A stretch of DNA of 64,000 nt from Pelomonas sp. Root405 (GCF_001425165.1 NZ_LMDU01000013.1:248001-312000), one strand, 5' to 3'. Shown: positions 9,482 through 20,123, numbered from the stretch's first letter. A program made the numbers and translations. The notes: generated from the sequence alone by a model not told the origin.

Positions 9482-10752
9482 AGGCAGCCATCGTTGGCGG
9501 CGGTTGGGCCGGCATTGCGGCAGCCGTGGCGCTCGCCGACGCTGGCCATGACATCACCCTCTTCGAGATGGCGCCGCAACTCGGCGGCCGCGCGCGCAGC
9601 GTCGTTGGTGAACCACCCTACGACAACGGCCAGCACATCCTCATCGGCGCCTACCGCGACAGCCTCGCGCTGATGCGCCGCCTTGGAGTCGATCCCCAGC
9701 AGGTGCTCAAGCGCCTGCCCCTCGCCCTGCCCTACCCGGGCGAACCCGGCCTGCGTCTACCACCCGGCTCACCCCTCGTTGCCTTCACGCGCGGCGTGCT
9801 CGCCCATCGCGGCTGGCCGTGGCCGGCGCGACTCGGTTTGTTGACGACGGCCGGCGGCTGGTTGACCCGGGGTTTTCGTTGCGACCCGCGCCTGAGCGTT
9901 GCCGAGTTGTGCGCCGGCCTGCCGACCGCAGTCAAGCGCGACCTCGTCGAGCCCTTGTGCGTGGCCGCGCTGAACACGCCGGCACCGCAGGCCAGCGCGC
10001 AAGTCTTCCTGCGCGTGCTGAAGGACGCACTCTTCAGCGGCGCCGGCAGTGCCGACCTGCTGCTGCCGCGTCGGCCGCTTTCTGATGTGCTCGCCGGGCC
10101 TGCGACGGCGTGGTTAGGTCCGCGCCTGCGGCTGGGTCGGCGGGTGCAAACCATCGAACGCGGCGGGCTTGTGGACGGCGAAAGCTTCGACGGCATCGTG
10201 CTCGCCTGCACGAGCGTCGAGGCGGCACGCTTGACCGCCGATGTCGCACCAGGGTGGTCCGCCGCGGCCCGTGCGCTCGGCTATGAGCCCATCATCACCG
10301 TCTACCTGAGCAGCCCCGGCAGCGCTATGCCTGCGCCGATGCTGGCACTGCGCGATGGACCCGATGCGCCTGCCCAGTTTGTCTTCGACCACGGCCAACT
10401 CGGGGGTGCTCCGGGCCGCTTCGCCTTCGTCGTCAGCGGCGCGGCGCCCTGGGTGGAACGCGGCGGCTGCGCCGAGGCGGTGCTGGCCCAGGCGCAGCGC
10501 GAACTGGCATGGGCCACGCCGCCGGTCATCGACAAGGTACTGACCGAAAAGCGCGCGACCTTCGCCTGCACGCCAGGTCTGGCCAGGCCACCGGCGCAGA
10601 TCGCGCCGGACTTATGGGCCGCGGGCGACTACATCGACGGCCCTTACCCTGCCACGCTTGAAGGCGCCGTGCGCGCTGGCATTGCAGCGGCTCAAGGACT
10701 GGGCAAGGGCGCGAACGGCGCCGCCAGCGGCTCGCCGACAAAGACGCCCTGA
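9478..10752 (+). CDS. hpnE: Hydroxysqualene dehydroxylase HpnE (FAD-dependent)
   Basis: FAD-dependent amine-oxidase-fold enzyme that turns hydroxysqualene into squalene. The N-terminal dinucleotide motif is GGGWAGIAAA, followed by GGRARSV. GTG at 9478 overlaps the hpnD stop (GTGA) and gives MKAAIVGGG, the usual family start; an in-frame TTG at 9466 is the alternative (428 residues). The C-terminus WAAGDYIDGPYPATLEGAVRAG is typical of the family's FAD-binding end. Its last 61 bp overlap the convergent gene that ends at 10692. No squalene-hopene cyclase is in the window. Confidence 0.9.
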   Translation: MKAAIVGGGWAGIAAAVALADAGHDITLFEMAPQLGGRARSVVGEPPYDNGQHILIGAYRDSLALMRRLGVDPQQVLKRLPLALPYPGEPGLRLPPGSPLVAFTRGVLAHRGWPWPARLGLLTTAGGWLTRGFRCDPRLSVAELCAGLPTAVKRDLVEPLCVAALNTPAPQASAQVFLRVLKDALFSGAGSADLLLPRRPLSDVLAGPATAWLGPRLRLGRRVQTIERGGLVDGESFDGIVLACTSVEAARLTADVAPGWSAAARALGYEPIITVYLSSPGSAMPAPMLALRDGPDAPAQFVFDHGQLGGAPGRFAFVVSGAAPWVERGGCAEAVLAQAQRELAWATPPVIDKVLTEKRATFACTPGLARPPAQIAPDLWAAGDYIDGPYPATLEGAVRAGIAAAQGLGKGANGAASGSPTKTP

Positions 10753-11816
10753 GCGGGCCAGGCCACGCTGTGCCAATAGGCCTCCAGCGCGCTGACACCC
10801 TGTGCATAGGCCTGGATCAGCATCTGCGGGTGGGGAAACTTCTGCAGATGGTTGCAGGGCTCGCTGACTGCCCCATAGCTGGCGGTTGCACCGGCGTCGA
10901 TCCAGTCGAGGATATTCATCTGACCTTCGCCGACGGGCTTGTCGAGCAGCCCCCCAGCAGACGTCAGATGGTCGGCCAGCGCGCCGGGCAACCATTCGCC
11001 CCCTAGCGGCGCGGGCACGCGGATCAAGCCGGTCTGGTAGATGAGGGTGCGACGCATCGGCGGCAGTGCATCGCTCCTGACGCGTTCGATTTCCAAGCCC
11101 GCCACACCGGGCACCGGGCCGGCCGGCGGGAACAGGCGCTCGCGGACGTTGCGAGCGGCATCGGGCGTTGTCGCGAGGTAGGCGATGGCCGGTTCAGGCG
11201 CGCCTGCGGCCAGCGAGTGATCCGAGGCCATACCGCGCTCGATCATGGCCATGGCCGCCGGCACCGAACGCGCGGCCAACTGCATCGTCGGGCGCACGCC
11301 GATGACCAGCCAGGGCTTGGCGCCGAAATAACTCGTGTACGGACTGATGCGCGTAGCCGCGCAGCTGTTGGCGCAAACATCGGGCTGCAGGCCGATGCCC
11401 AGGGCGCTGGTCAAAGAGTTGCATTCCACGGCATACGGCCGAACCCAGGCCAGCGCTAAGCCATGGACGTTCTCGGGCATGTGGGTGCGGATGGTCCGGT
11501 CCAGCGCGTTGAATTCCTCGCGCGTCAGGCTCGCCCGCGATGGCAGCTGCACCCGCAGGATTTGCTCGGGCGCGATACCCCTGCGCTTGGCGTAGTACTC
11601 GCCCACGGCGACCGAATAAGGGTCAGCCGTGTTGATGACGAGGCCCAGTTCATGGGACGTGATGCGGCCATACAGGCGCGGCACGCGCGACCAGCGGCTG
11701 TCCGCCGCGCTGGGGGCCGAAGCCGATTCCGCAGCCTGAACGCCGCCAGCGCAGGCCAAGAAAAGCAAGGCCAAGGCTTGCCATCTGCTGGAGCGCACTT
11801 TCGCCATACAAAACAC
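10692..11816 (-). CDS. TIGR03790-family secreted protein of unknown function
   Basis: Matches the TIGR03790 pattern (GLVINTADPYSVAVGEYYAKRRGI, and later GATASYGAVSEPCNHLQKFP). Function unknown. The start is GTG at 11816: GGAGGAG stands 7 nt upstream of it, whereas ATG 11807 is too far from that ribosome site. Residues ~10-28 form a signal peptide (ALALLFLACAGGVQA), so it is exported. 374 residues. It is divergent from the IclR gene with only about 25 bp between starts, which suggests shared regulation, and it converges on hpnE with a 61-bp overlap. Confidence 0.8.
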   Translation of the reverse strand: MFCMAKVRSSRWQALALLFLACAGGVQAAESASAPSAADSRWSRVPRLYGRITSHELGLVINTADPYSVAVGEYYAKRRGIAPEQILRVQLPSRASLTREEFNALDRTIRTHMPENVHGLALAWVRPYAVECNSLTSALGIGLQPDVCANSCAATRISPYTSYFGAKPWLVIGVRPTMQLAARSVPAAMAMIERGMASDHSLAAGAPEPAIAYLATTPDAARNVRERLFPPAGPVPGVAGLEIERVRSDALPPMRRTLIYQTGLIRVPAPLGGEWLPGALADHLTSAGGLLDKPVGEGQMNILDWIDAGATASYGAVSEPCNHLQKFPHPQMLIQAYAQGVSALEAYWHSVAWPAQGVFVGEPLAAPFAPLPSP

Positions 11817-11841
11817 CGGCAATCTCCTCCACAATGACGCC

Positions 11842-12612
11842 ATGAAATCCAAAGAGGCCCAGCAGACCCCGGCGATCCAGGTCCTGGAACGGATGTTCTC
11901 GCTGCTGGACGTGCTGGCCCAGCACCAGGACCCGGTTTCGCTAAAGGCACTGTCCGAAGCCACGGGCCTGCACCCGTCCACGGCCCATCGCATTCTCAAT
12001 GACCTGACTTTGGGTCGCTACGTGGACCGGCCCGAAGCCGGCAGTTATCGGCTCGGCATGCGCATGCTGGAGCTGGGCAATCTCGTCAAGGCGCGGCTGG
12101 ACGTGCGCGACGCCGCGCTGCCGGCCATGCGCGAGTTGCACAAGTTCACCCACCAACCGGTCAACCTGTCCGTGCGCCAGGGCGACGAGATCGTCTACAT
12201 CGAGCGCACTTACTCCGAACGCTCGGGCATGCAGGTCGTGCGTGCCGTCGGAGGCCGCGCGCCGTTGCACCTGACGTCGGTCGGCAAGCTCTTCCTGGCC
12301 AGCGACGACAGCCCACGCGTGCGTGCCTATGCGACGCGTACCGGCCTGTCCGGTCACACTCGGAACAGCCTGACCGAGATCGGCGCGCTGGAACGCGAAC
12401 TGGCCATGGTGCGACAGCGCGGCGTGGCGCGTGACGACGAAGAGTTGGAACTGGGCGTGCGCTGCATGGCCGCCGGCATCTATGACGACCAGGCCAAGCT
12501 GGTCGCCGGGTTGTCGATTTCTGCGCCCGCCGACCGGCTGGAAGAAAGCTGGGTGGTGCGGCTGAAGGAAACGGCAGCGCAGATCTCATCGGCTCTGGGT
12601 CACCGCGCCTGA
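11842..12612 (+). CDS. IclR-family transcriptional regulator
   Basis: 256 residues. The N-terminal winged helix (LLDVLAQHQDPVSLKALSEA, TGLHPSTAHRIL) is followed by the IclR effector domain, with GAPLHLTSVGK-like sequence (GGRAPLHLTSVGKLFLA) and GVARDDEELELGVRCMAAG. The ligand cannot be told from sequence. Divergent from the TIGR03790 gene and terminated by the hairpin at 12623-12648. Confidence 0.93.
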   Translation: MKSKEAQQTPAIQVLERMFSLLDVLAQHQDPVSLKALSEATGLHPSTAHRILNDLTLGRYVDRPEAGSYRLGMRMLELGNLVKARLDVRDAALPAMRELHKFTHQPVNLSVRQGDEIVYIERTYSERSGMQVVRAVGGRAPLHLTSVGKLFLASDDSPRVRAYATRTGLSGHTRNSLTEIGALERELAMVRQRGVARDDEELELGVRCMAAGIYDDQAKLVAGLSISAPADRLEESWVVRLKETAAQISSALGHRA

Positions 12613-12622
12613 TCCCAGAAGC

Positions 12623-12648
12623 AAACGCGGCGCCGAGGCGCCGCGTTT
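12623..12648. terminator. Bidirectional terminator between the iclR and pbpG genes
   Basis: Nearly perfect palindrome aaacgcggcgc / gcgccgcgttt (11-bp stem, 4-nt loop) with flanking A and T tracts on either side. It lies 10 bp after the IclR stop and 19 bp after the convergent endopeptidase stop, so it can serve both. Confidence 0.8.
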
Positions 12649-12667
12649 CACGTCCGCTGAACCGTCG

Positions 12668-13672
12668 TCAGAGCTTGGCTGACACCGAGGCCGTTTCGCC
12701 CTGGCTGGCCAGCCACTTGCGCATGCGCTCGGCGTCCGCAATCCGGGACGCGCTGCCGCTGGAATCAAGGAACACCATGATGAGCTTGCGGCCCGCCATG
12801 CTGGCCTGCATGACGACGCACTTGCCGGCTTCATTGATGAAGCCGGTCTTCTGCAGACCGATGTCCCACAGCGGGTTGGACAGCAGGCCATTGGTACTGC
12901 GGAACTGCACCAGACGCTTGCCCAGGGCCACGCGCGCTTCACGCGACGTCGACAGGTCGCGCAGCAACGGAATCTGGCTGGACACGTTCACGAGCGTCGC
13001 CAGGTCCTTCGCGCTGCTCTGGTTGCGGCTGGACAGGCCTGTCGGCTCCACATAGTGCGTGTCGGCCATGCCCAGGCTGACCGCCTTCGCATTCATCGCA
13101 GCCACGAAAGCGGACAGGCCGCCGGGATAGTGACGGCCCAGCGCGTTGGCGGCACGGTTCTCGCTGGCCATCAGGGCGAGGTGCAGCATCTCGCCGCGCG
13201 TCAGCGTCGTGCCGACAGCCAAGCGCGAACGCGTATTTTTCTCGGTGTCGATGTCCTCGGCAGTGACCGTCAGCTTCTCGTCCAGCGAAAGGCCAGCTTC
13301 CACGACGACCAAGGCCGTCATCAGCTTGGTAATGGACGCAATGGGCAGCACGGCTTGCGGATTCTTGGAGAACAGCACCTCGTTGGTCTCCTGGTCCAGC
13401 ACGTAGGCGACGCTCGACTTCAGATCAAGCGGATCGTCGACTGCATGCAAGCCTGCCACCTGCCCGAAGGTGGGCACGGCGCGCATGACCACCGGCGCCG
13501 GTTTGCGAAGCACGACCGAGCGCTTTTTGCGCGTTTGCGAACCGCCCGCCTTGATGGTTTTCGTTACTTTGGACTTGGCGCTGGCGGCGGCGGCCGTGGC
13601 CGCGCTCGGCAGGGCAAGCAGCAGGCTGAGGCTCAGAAAGGCGGCGGCAAATGTCTTCAACGGGATCCCCAA
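12668..13672 (-). CDS. pbpG: D-alanyl-D-alanine endopeptidase (PBP7/PbpG-like, S11 family)
   Basis: Periplasmic penicillin-binding protein that trims peptidoglycan cross-links. Active-site motifs are SxxK = SITK (S113, K116), SxN = SEN in ASENRAAN, and KTG = LQKTGFIN. An N-terminal signal peptide (FLSLSLLLALPSAATA) is followed by a basic linker. The first start is TTG 13672; the in-frame TTG at 13660 (MKTFAAAFL) has a GGGGA 5 nt upstream and may be the true one. 334 residues, in the normal range. Convergent with the IclR gene. Confidence 0.9.
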   Translation of the reverse strand: MGIPLKTFAAAFLSLSLLLALPSAATAAAASAKSKVTKTIKAGGSQTRKKRSVVLRKPAPVVMRAVPTFGQVAGLHAVDDPLDLKSSVAYVLDQETNEVLFSKNPQAVLPIASITKLMTALVVVEAGLSLDEKLTVTAEDIDTEKNTRSRLAVGTTLTRGEMLHLALMASENRAANALGRHYPGGLSAFVAAMNAKAVSLGMADTHYVEPTGLSSRNQSSAKDLATLVNVSSQIPLLRDLSTSREARVALGKRLVQFRSTNGLLSNPLWDIGLQKTGFINEAGKCVVMQASMAGRKLIMVFLDSSGSASRIADAERMRKWLASQGETASVSAKL

Positions 13673-14048
13673 CAGCAGGGCGGCAGTGTATGTGCCACCG
13701 AAAACACTGACAAGATAAGAACTTAAGTGAAATACCTCAAGTGAACTCTCGCCCTTTTTCTAGGGGAGGCACTGCAGGCCATCACGCGCTCAGTCCTTTC
13801 GCAGCTGGCTCCGACCCTTGCAAGTAGGCCTTGTCTGACACGGCAGCGGTATCAGGGTCAGCCCCAAAACCTCTGCCGGTCTGACCCGCATGCTGCTAGC
13901 GGATACACCAAGGCCTGAATTTTGAGGGCGGCAAGCCCCGCATGAGCCCCAAGCACCGGGGCGTTTACGCGCCAGATTGCCCGTAACGAGGTAACGATCC
14001 CTCCGGGCGTGACGCTGTGCACGCCCGTTACACCAACGGCGGGTGGCT
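13673..14048. other. 376-bp non-coding region between pbpG and leuA
   Basis: No convincing gene on either strand. It contains an inverted repeat GGGTCAG / CTGACCC (starting near 13855 and 13890, 19-nt loop) and a second one CGGGCGTG / CACGCCCG near 14003-14026, just past the leuA stop. Neither has a U-run in the leuA direction. The right part may hold the leuA transcript end and the left part the pbpG promoter; a small RNA cannot be excluded. Confidence 0.5.
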
Positions 14049-15590
14049 TCAGCCCTGCGCGGCGACGCGCTCGGTCTTGCTCTGCAGCTTGTTCAGCGCA
14101 GAGAGATAGGCTTTGGCGGACGCGACGACGATGTCCGGGTCGGCGCCAACGCCGTTGACCACCCGCCCGGCGTGCTGCAGGCGCACCGTCACCTCGCCCT
14201 GCGACTCGGTGCTGCCGCCGGTGATGGCGTTGACCGAGTACAGCAGCATCTCGGCGCCCGACTCGGCCACGGATTCGATGGCACGCAGCGTTGCATCAAC
14301 CGGCCCGTTGCCGTCGCTCTCGGCGCGGTGCTCCTGATGGCCCATCGCGAAGACGATGGCCGCGTGAGGGCGCTCACCGGTCTCGCTGCGCTGGGACAGC
14401 GACAGCAGGCGGTAGTGCTCCTGCTCGGCGGTGACCGATTCGTCCATGACGAGGGCAATGATGTCCTCGTCGAAAATCTCGTTCTTGCGGTCGGCGAGGT
14501 CCTTGAAGCGCTGGAAAGCCGCGTTGACCTCGGCCTCACTCTCCAGCTGAATACCCAATTCCTGCAGCCGCGCCTTGAAGGCGTTGCGGCCGGACAGCTT
14601 GCCCAGAACGATCTTGTTCGCAGCCCAGCCGACATCCTCGGCGCGCATGATCTCGTAGGTGTCACGCGCCTTCAGCACGCCATCCTGGTGGATACCGCTC
14701 GCATGCGCAAACGCGTTGGCACCAACAACGGCCTTGTTGGGCTGCACGACGAAGCCGGTCGTTTGCGACACCAGCTTGGAGGCCGGCACGATCTGCGAGG
14801 TGTCGATGCCAATGTCCAGTCCGAAATAGTCGCGGCGCGTCTTGACGGCCATGACAACTTCTTCGAGCGAGCAATTGCCGGCGCGCTCGCCAAGGCCATT
14901 GATGGTGCATTCCACCTGGCGCGCGCCGCCGATCTTCACGCCGGCCAGCGAGTTGGCGACCGCCATGCCGAGGTCGTTGTGGCAGTGCACGCTCCAGATC
15001 GCACGGTCAGAGTTGGGCACCTTCTCGCGCAGGCGGCGGATGAAGTCGCCGTACAACTCGGGGATGCCATAGCCGACCGTGTCAGGGATGTTGATCGTGC
15101 CGGCGCCTTCCTTGATGACGGCCTCGCAGACGCGGGCCAGGAAGTCGATGTCGGAGCGGTAGCCGTCTTCCGGTGAAAACTCGATGTCGCCACACAGGTT
15201 GCGCGCGAAGCGCACGGCCAGCGTCGCCTGCTCCAGCACCTGCTCGCGCGTCATGCGCAGCTTCTTCTCCATGTGGAGTTCGCTGGTGGCGATGAAGGTG
15301 TGGATGCGTGCGTTGCTGGCGCCGGCAAGGGCCTCGGCGGCTCGCGCGATATCGCGGTCGTTGGCGCGCGCCAGTGAGCAGACGGTGCTGTCCTTGATAG
15401 CTGCGGCAATGGCCTTGACGGCTTCGAAGTCGCCATTGCTCGACGCTGCAAAGCCGGCCTCGATGATGTCGACCTTCATGCGCTCCAACTGGCGGGCTAT
15501 GCGCATCTTCTCTTCGCGCGTCATAGAGGCGCCGGGCGACTGCTCGCCGTCTCGCAGCGTGGTGTCGAAGATGATCAGCTTGTCGGTCAT
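14049..15590 (-). CDS. leuA: 2-isopropylmalate synthase, type 1 (LeuA)
   Basis: First committed step of leucine synthesis: acetyl-CoA plus 2-oxoisovalerate. 513 residues, the size of the E. coli-like (type 1) enzyme. The HMGL-like barrel starts with [13 protein letters not shown]; metal-binding HCHNDLG and the [11 protein letters not shown] stretch follow, and the C-terminal LeuA allosteric domain ends the protein. Its ATG overlaps the stop of the upstream, different 2-isopropylmalate synthase (ATGA at 15587-15590), so the two are translationally coupled. Confidence 0.95.
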   Translation of the reverse strand: MTDKLIIFDTTLRDGEQSPGASMTREEKMRIARQLERMKVDIIEAGFAASSNGDFEAVKAIAAAIKDSTVCSLARANDRDIARAAEALAGASNARIHTFIATSELHMEKKLRMTREQVLEQATLAVRFARNLCGDIEFSPEDGYRSDIDFLARVCEAVIKEGAGTINIPDTVGYGIPELYGDFIRRLREKVPNSDRAIWSVHCHNDLGMAVANSLAGVKIGGARQVECTINGLGERAGNCSLEEVVMAVKTRRDYFGLDIGIDTSQIVPASKLVSQTTGFVVQPNKAVVGANAFAHASGIHQDGVLKARDTYEIMRAEDVGWAANKIVLGKLSGRNAFKARLQELGIQLESEAEVNAAFQRFKDLADRKNEIFDEDIIALVMDESVTAEQEHYRLLSLSQRSETGERPHAAIVFAMGHQEHRAESDGNGPVDATLRAIESVAESGAEMLLYSVNAITGGSTESQGEVTVRLQHAGRVVNGVGADPDIVVASAKAYLSALNKLQSKTERVAAQG

Positions 15591-17275
15591 CGCAGGTTCT
15601 CCTCTCGAATTTGCGGCACGGTGACCGGCGCGCGCGCCAGGCCGGACAGGATGGCCTGCATGGACGCACGCACGATGCTGCCATCAATGCCGACGCCATG
15701 GCGCGTCACATCACCAACGCGCAGTTCCAGATACGCCACGGCGCGCGCATCGGCGCCGCTGCCGATGGAGTGTTCGTGATAGTCGAGCACGCGCACTTCC
15801 GTCCCGAGGCGGGCCGACAGCGCATCGACGAAGGCGTCGATAGGGCCGTTGCCCTGGCCTTGCACATGGCCCACCCAGCCGCCCAGCACGACCTCGGCCG
15901 ACAGGCGCATCGCGCCGCCCGCTACTTCGGTCATCTGCGGCTGCACGACCGATGCCGCTGCGTCGCCGATGCCGTACTCGCGCTCGAAGATGGCGTAGAG
16001 GTCGGCGGCAGTCAGCTCCTTGCCGCTGTCGTCCATAACGGCCTGCACGACTTGGCTGAACTCGATCTGCAGTCGCCGCGGCAGCTCAAGCCCGTACTCG
16101 GTCTCCAGCAGGTAGGCGATGCCGCCCTTGCCGGACTGGCTGTTCACGCGGATGACGGCGTCATAGCTGCGACCGAGGTCCTTGGGGTCGATGGGGAGAT
16201 AGGGCATGTCCCAAATCTCGCCGTCCTTGCGCGCCGCGAAGGCTTTCTTGATCGCGTCCTGGTGCGAGCCGGAGAAAGAGGTGTAGACGAGGTCGCCGAC
16301 GTAGGGGTGGCGCGGGTGCACCGAGATCTGCGTGCAATGCTCGACACAGCGGCGCACCTCGTCGATGTCGGAGAAGTCGAGCTGCGGGTCCACGCCCTGC
16401 GTGTAAAGGTTCAGCGCGATGTTGACCAGGTCGACATTGCCGGTGCGCTCGCCATTGCCGAACAGGCAGCCTTCGACGCGATCGGCACCCGCCATCAGCG
16501 CGAGCTCGCCAGCCGCCGTGCCCGTGCCGCGGTCGTTGTGCGGGTGGACGGACAGCACGATGGCATCACGGCGCTCGAGGTTGCGGTGCATCCACTCGAT
16601 CATGTCCGCGAAGATGTTCGGTGTGCTGTGCTCGACGGTGGATGGCAGGTTGATGATGCACTTGCGCTCGGGCGTGGGCTCCCACACCGCCGTCACCGCA
16701 TCGACGACGCGCTTGCTGAAGGCCAGTTCAGTGCCAGAGAACATTTCGGGCGAGTACTCGAAGCGCCAGTCGATGCCGGGGCGCGCGGCGGCCAGCTCCT
16801 TGATCTGGCGGGCATGCGAAGCCGCCAGTTCCACGATGCCGTCCTCGTCCTGGCCCAGCACGACACGGCGCATGATGGGCGCGACAGCGTTGTAGACGTG
16901 CACGATGACGCGCCGGGCGCCGTCCAGAGACTCGAAGGTGCGCTCAATCAAGTGCGAGCGCGCCTGCGTCAGCACCTGGATGCTCACGTCATCGGGGATG
17001 TGGCCGCCCTCGATGAGCAGGCGCACGAAGTCGAACTCGGTCTGCGAGGCCGATGGGAAACCGACCTCGATCTCCTTGAAGCCGATCTTCACCAGTTGCT
17101 GGAACATGCGCAGCTTGCGGGTGATGTCCATCGGCTCGATCAGCGCCTGGTTGCCGTCGCGCAGGTCGGTGCTCAGCCAAATCGGCGCACGGGTCAGCAC
17201 GGCGTCGGGCCAGCGGCGGTCCGGCAAGGTGATGGGCGCAAAGGCGCGGTACTTCTGCTGCGGTTGCTTCAACAT
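15587..17275 (-). CDS. leuA: 2-isopropylmalate synthase, type 2 (long LeuA)
   Basis: Same reaction as the downstream gene but the long, yeast/actinobacteria-like type. From ATG 17275 ([12 protein letters not shown], the family N-terminus) it is 562 residues. Visible motifs are [11 protein letters not shown] (catalytic Arg-Asp), [10 protein letters not shown] (metal-binding His) and [12 protein letters not shown], and then a C-terminal regulatory domain. The frame is open to 17344, but that region is the attenuator hairpin. Expression is probably controlled by the leader peptide and terminator at 17316-17440. Confidence 0.95.
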   Translation of the reverse strand: MLKQPQQKYRAFAPITLPDRRWPDAVLTRAPIWLSTDLRDGNQALIEPMDITRKLRMFQQLVKIGFKEIEVGFPSASQTEFDFVRLLIEGGHIPDDVSIQVLTQARSHLIERTFESLDGARRVIVHVYNAVAPIMRRVVLGQDEDGIVELAASHARQIKELAAARPGIDWRFEYSPEMFSGTELAFSKRVVDAVTAVWEPTPERKCIINLPSTVEHSTPNIFADMIEWMHRNLERRDAIVLSVHPHNDRGTGTAAGELALMAGADRVEGCLFGNGERTGNVDLVNIALNLYTQGVDPQLDFSDIDEVRRCVEHCTQISVHPRHPYVGDLVYTSFSGSHQDAIKKAFAARKDGEIWDMPYLPIDPKDLGRSYDAVIRVNSQSGKGGIAYLLETEYGLELPRRLQIEFSQVVQAVMDDSGKELTAADLYAIFEREYGIGDAAASVVQPQMTEVAGGAMRLSAEVVLGGWVGHVQGQGNGPIDAFVDALSARLGTEVRVLDYHEHSIGSGADARAVAYLELRVGDVTRHGVGIDGSIVRASMQAILSGLARAPVTVPQIREENLR

Positions 17276-17315
17276 GGTTTCCATCCGAGGGTGGGTGGCG
17301 CAACCAGCAGCCTTG

Positions 17316-17354
17316 AAAACACGAACGGCCCGCTGCGGTTGCATACGGGCCGTT
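17316..17354 (-). terminator. Transcription attenuator upstream of the leuA pair
   Basis: Perfect 9-bp stem aacggcccg / cgggccgtt (17324-17332 with 17346-17354), 13-nt loop, followed on the minus strand by GTTTTC. It lies between the Leu-rich leader peptide stop and the leuA start, the classic position of a leucine attenuator. A small competing stem GAACC-ACG-GGTTC lies inside the end of the leader reading frame. Confidence 0.75.
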
Positions 17355-17383
17355 GGGGTCAGATTGAGCGTGCGCGCGGCTGA

Positions 17384-17440
17384 CTAGCGAACCCGTGGTT
17401 CCTCTAGGGCTAGTAGCAGGCTAATGCTGGCGCAACTCAT
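17384..17440 (-). CDS. leuL: leu leader peptide (18 residues)
   Basis: Short reading frame ATG...TAG encoding MSCASISLLLALEEPRVR. Four of five residues at its centre are leucine, encoded CTG CTA CTA (GCC) CTA. CTA is very rare in a GC-rich genome, so ribosome stalling would report Leu-tRNA(UAG) charging. The stop is 30 nt before the terminator stem. The ribosome site is weak. The reading is direct from sequence; the attenuation role is inferred from the standard leuL/trpL arrangement. Confidence 0.75.
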   Translation of the reverse strand: MSCASISLLLALEEPRVR

Positions 17441-17464
17441 GGGGCTGGAATCTAGCATGAAAGC

Positions 17465-18289
17465 CTACTGATGCAAGCCACGTTCATCGGGCTCGTCCGT
17501 GCTCGTGGAGATGACGCTGACCGGCTTGCCCTTGTACTTCCGCCAGCCGTAGATCACATAACCCGACAGCCCATAGACGCAGAAGATCACGAACAACACT
17601 GTGGGCGGGTCGAGTGCGATGAGGCCGATGCCCAGCATGATGGCCACCAGCACGATGAAGGGCACGCTGCGCCGCCTGTCGAACACTTTGAAGCTGTAGA
17701 AGGGCGCATTCGTGACCATCGAAAGCCCGGCGAACAAGGTCACGCCAAACGCTGTCCAGCGCAGCCAGGGCATGTTGCCGACGCCGGCATACCAGGGCGC
17801 ATCGACCGCGCACCAGATCAGGCCCATGACGATGGCGGCGGCGGCGGGACTTGGCAGGCCCTGGAAAAAGCGTTTGTCGACGACGCCGATATTGACGTTG
17901 AAGCGCGCCAGCCGCAGCGCCGCGCCGGCGATGTAGACGAAGGCGGGAATCCAGCCCGGCTTGCCCACGTCCTTGAGCGCCCACATGTAGACGATGAGGG
18001 CGGGCGCGGCACCGAAGGCGACCATGTCGGACAGGCTGTCCATCTGCTCGCCGAAGGCCGACTGCGTGTTGGTCATGCGCGCGACACGGCCGTCCAGGCT
18101 GTCGAGCACGGCGGCCGCGAAGATCGCCACACAGGCCGTCTCGAAGCGGCCGTTCATCGCCATGATGATGGCGTAGAAGGCACTGAACAACGCGGCCAAC
18201 GTGATCGCGTTCGGCAGGGCGTAGATGCCTTTGCGGCGGGGTCGGACGGCGATGCTGGGCTCGTCGTCCTCGATGGGTTCAGGCGTCAT
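17465..18289 (-). CDS. pssA: CDP-diacylglycerol--serine O-phosphatidyltransferase (PssA)
   Basis: Integral membrane enzyme making phosphatidylserine, precursor of phosphatidylethanolamine. 274 residues from ATG 18289. The CDP-alcohol phosphatidyltransferase signature D-G-x2-A-R-x8-G-x3-D-x3-D is visible in SLDGRVARMTN...GEQMDSLSD. About eight hydrophobic helices. It sits between ilvC and the leuA pair, a conserved Burkholderiales arrangement, although its product has no role in amino acid synthesis. Confidence 0.93.
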   Translation of the reverse strand: MTPEPIEDDEPSIAVRPRRKGIYALPNAITLAALFSAFYAIIMAMNGRFETACVAIFAAAVLDSLDGRVARMTNTQSAFGEQMDSLSDMVAFGAAPALIVYMWALKDVGKPGWIPAFVYIAGAALRLARFNVNIGVVDKRFFQGLPSPAAAAIVMGLIWCAVDAPWYAGVGNMPWLRWTAFGVTLFAGLSMVTNAPFYSFKVFDRRRSVPFIVLVAIMLGIGLIALDPPTVLFVIFCVYGLSGYVIYGWRKYKGKPVSVISTSTDEPDERGLHQ

Positions 18290-18353
18290 GGACGGCAGGA
18301 TAGCGCAGCGTCTGAGCAAGCTACGCCTGAGAGCTTGAGATGCTCGTCAGGGA

Positions 18354-18386
18354 CGAAAAAGGCCGGTGCCTCGCGGCACCGGCCTC
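18354..18386 (-). terminator. Terminator after ilvC
   Basis: 11-bp stem aggccggtgcc / ggcaccggcct (18360-18370 with 18375-18385), tetraloop tcgc, followed on the minus strand by a T5 run (aaaaa at 18356-18360). It separates ilvBNC from pssA and the leuA pair, which would need read-through or their own promoters. Confidence 0.85.
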
Positions 18387-18406
18387 TATCGCTGAAAGAC
18401 AGCGGA

Positions 18407-19958
<1,552 letters not shown>

Positions 19959-19986
19959 GGGTCTTCGTCCTTCGCGCTCTTCAGCG

Positions 19987-20102
19987 CCGGCAGCGGTAAC
20001 TGCCGGACCTTGGCTGCGGGTTCGAGTTAACGGGAATTGCTACAGGTATCGGACTGATTGCAGCCTCCGCCGTGAGCTCCGGCTGGCGCGGTAACGCCGG
20101 CC
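19987..20102. repeat. Pair of hairpins with identical CGGTAA loops between ilvB and ilvN
   Basis: First: CCGGCAG-CGGTAA-CTGCCGG at 19987-20006 (7-bp perfect stem). Second: GGCTGGCG-CGGTAA-CGCCGGCC at 20081-20102 (8 bp with one G-T). Same hexaloop and similar stems, 88 bp apart, in the 165-bp gap inside the operon. They could be mRNA-processing or stability elements, or a small dispersed repeat. Confidence 0.55.
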
Positions 20103-20123
20103 AGAACTCGCGGCTTCAGGCGC

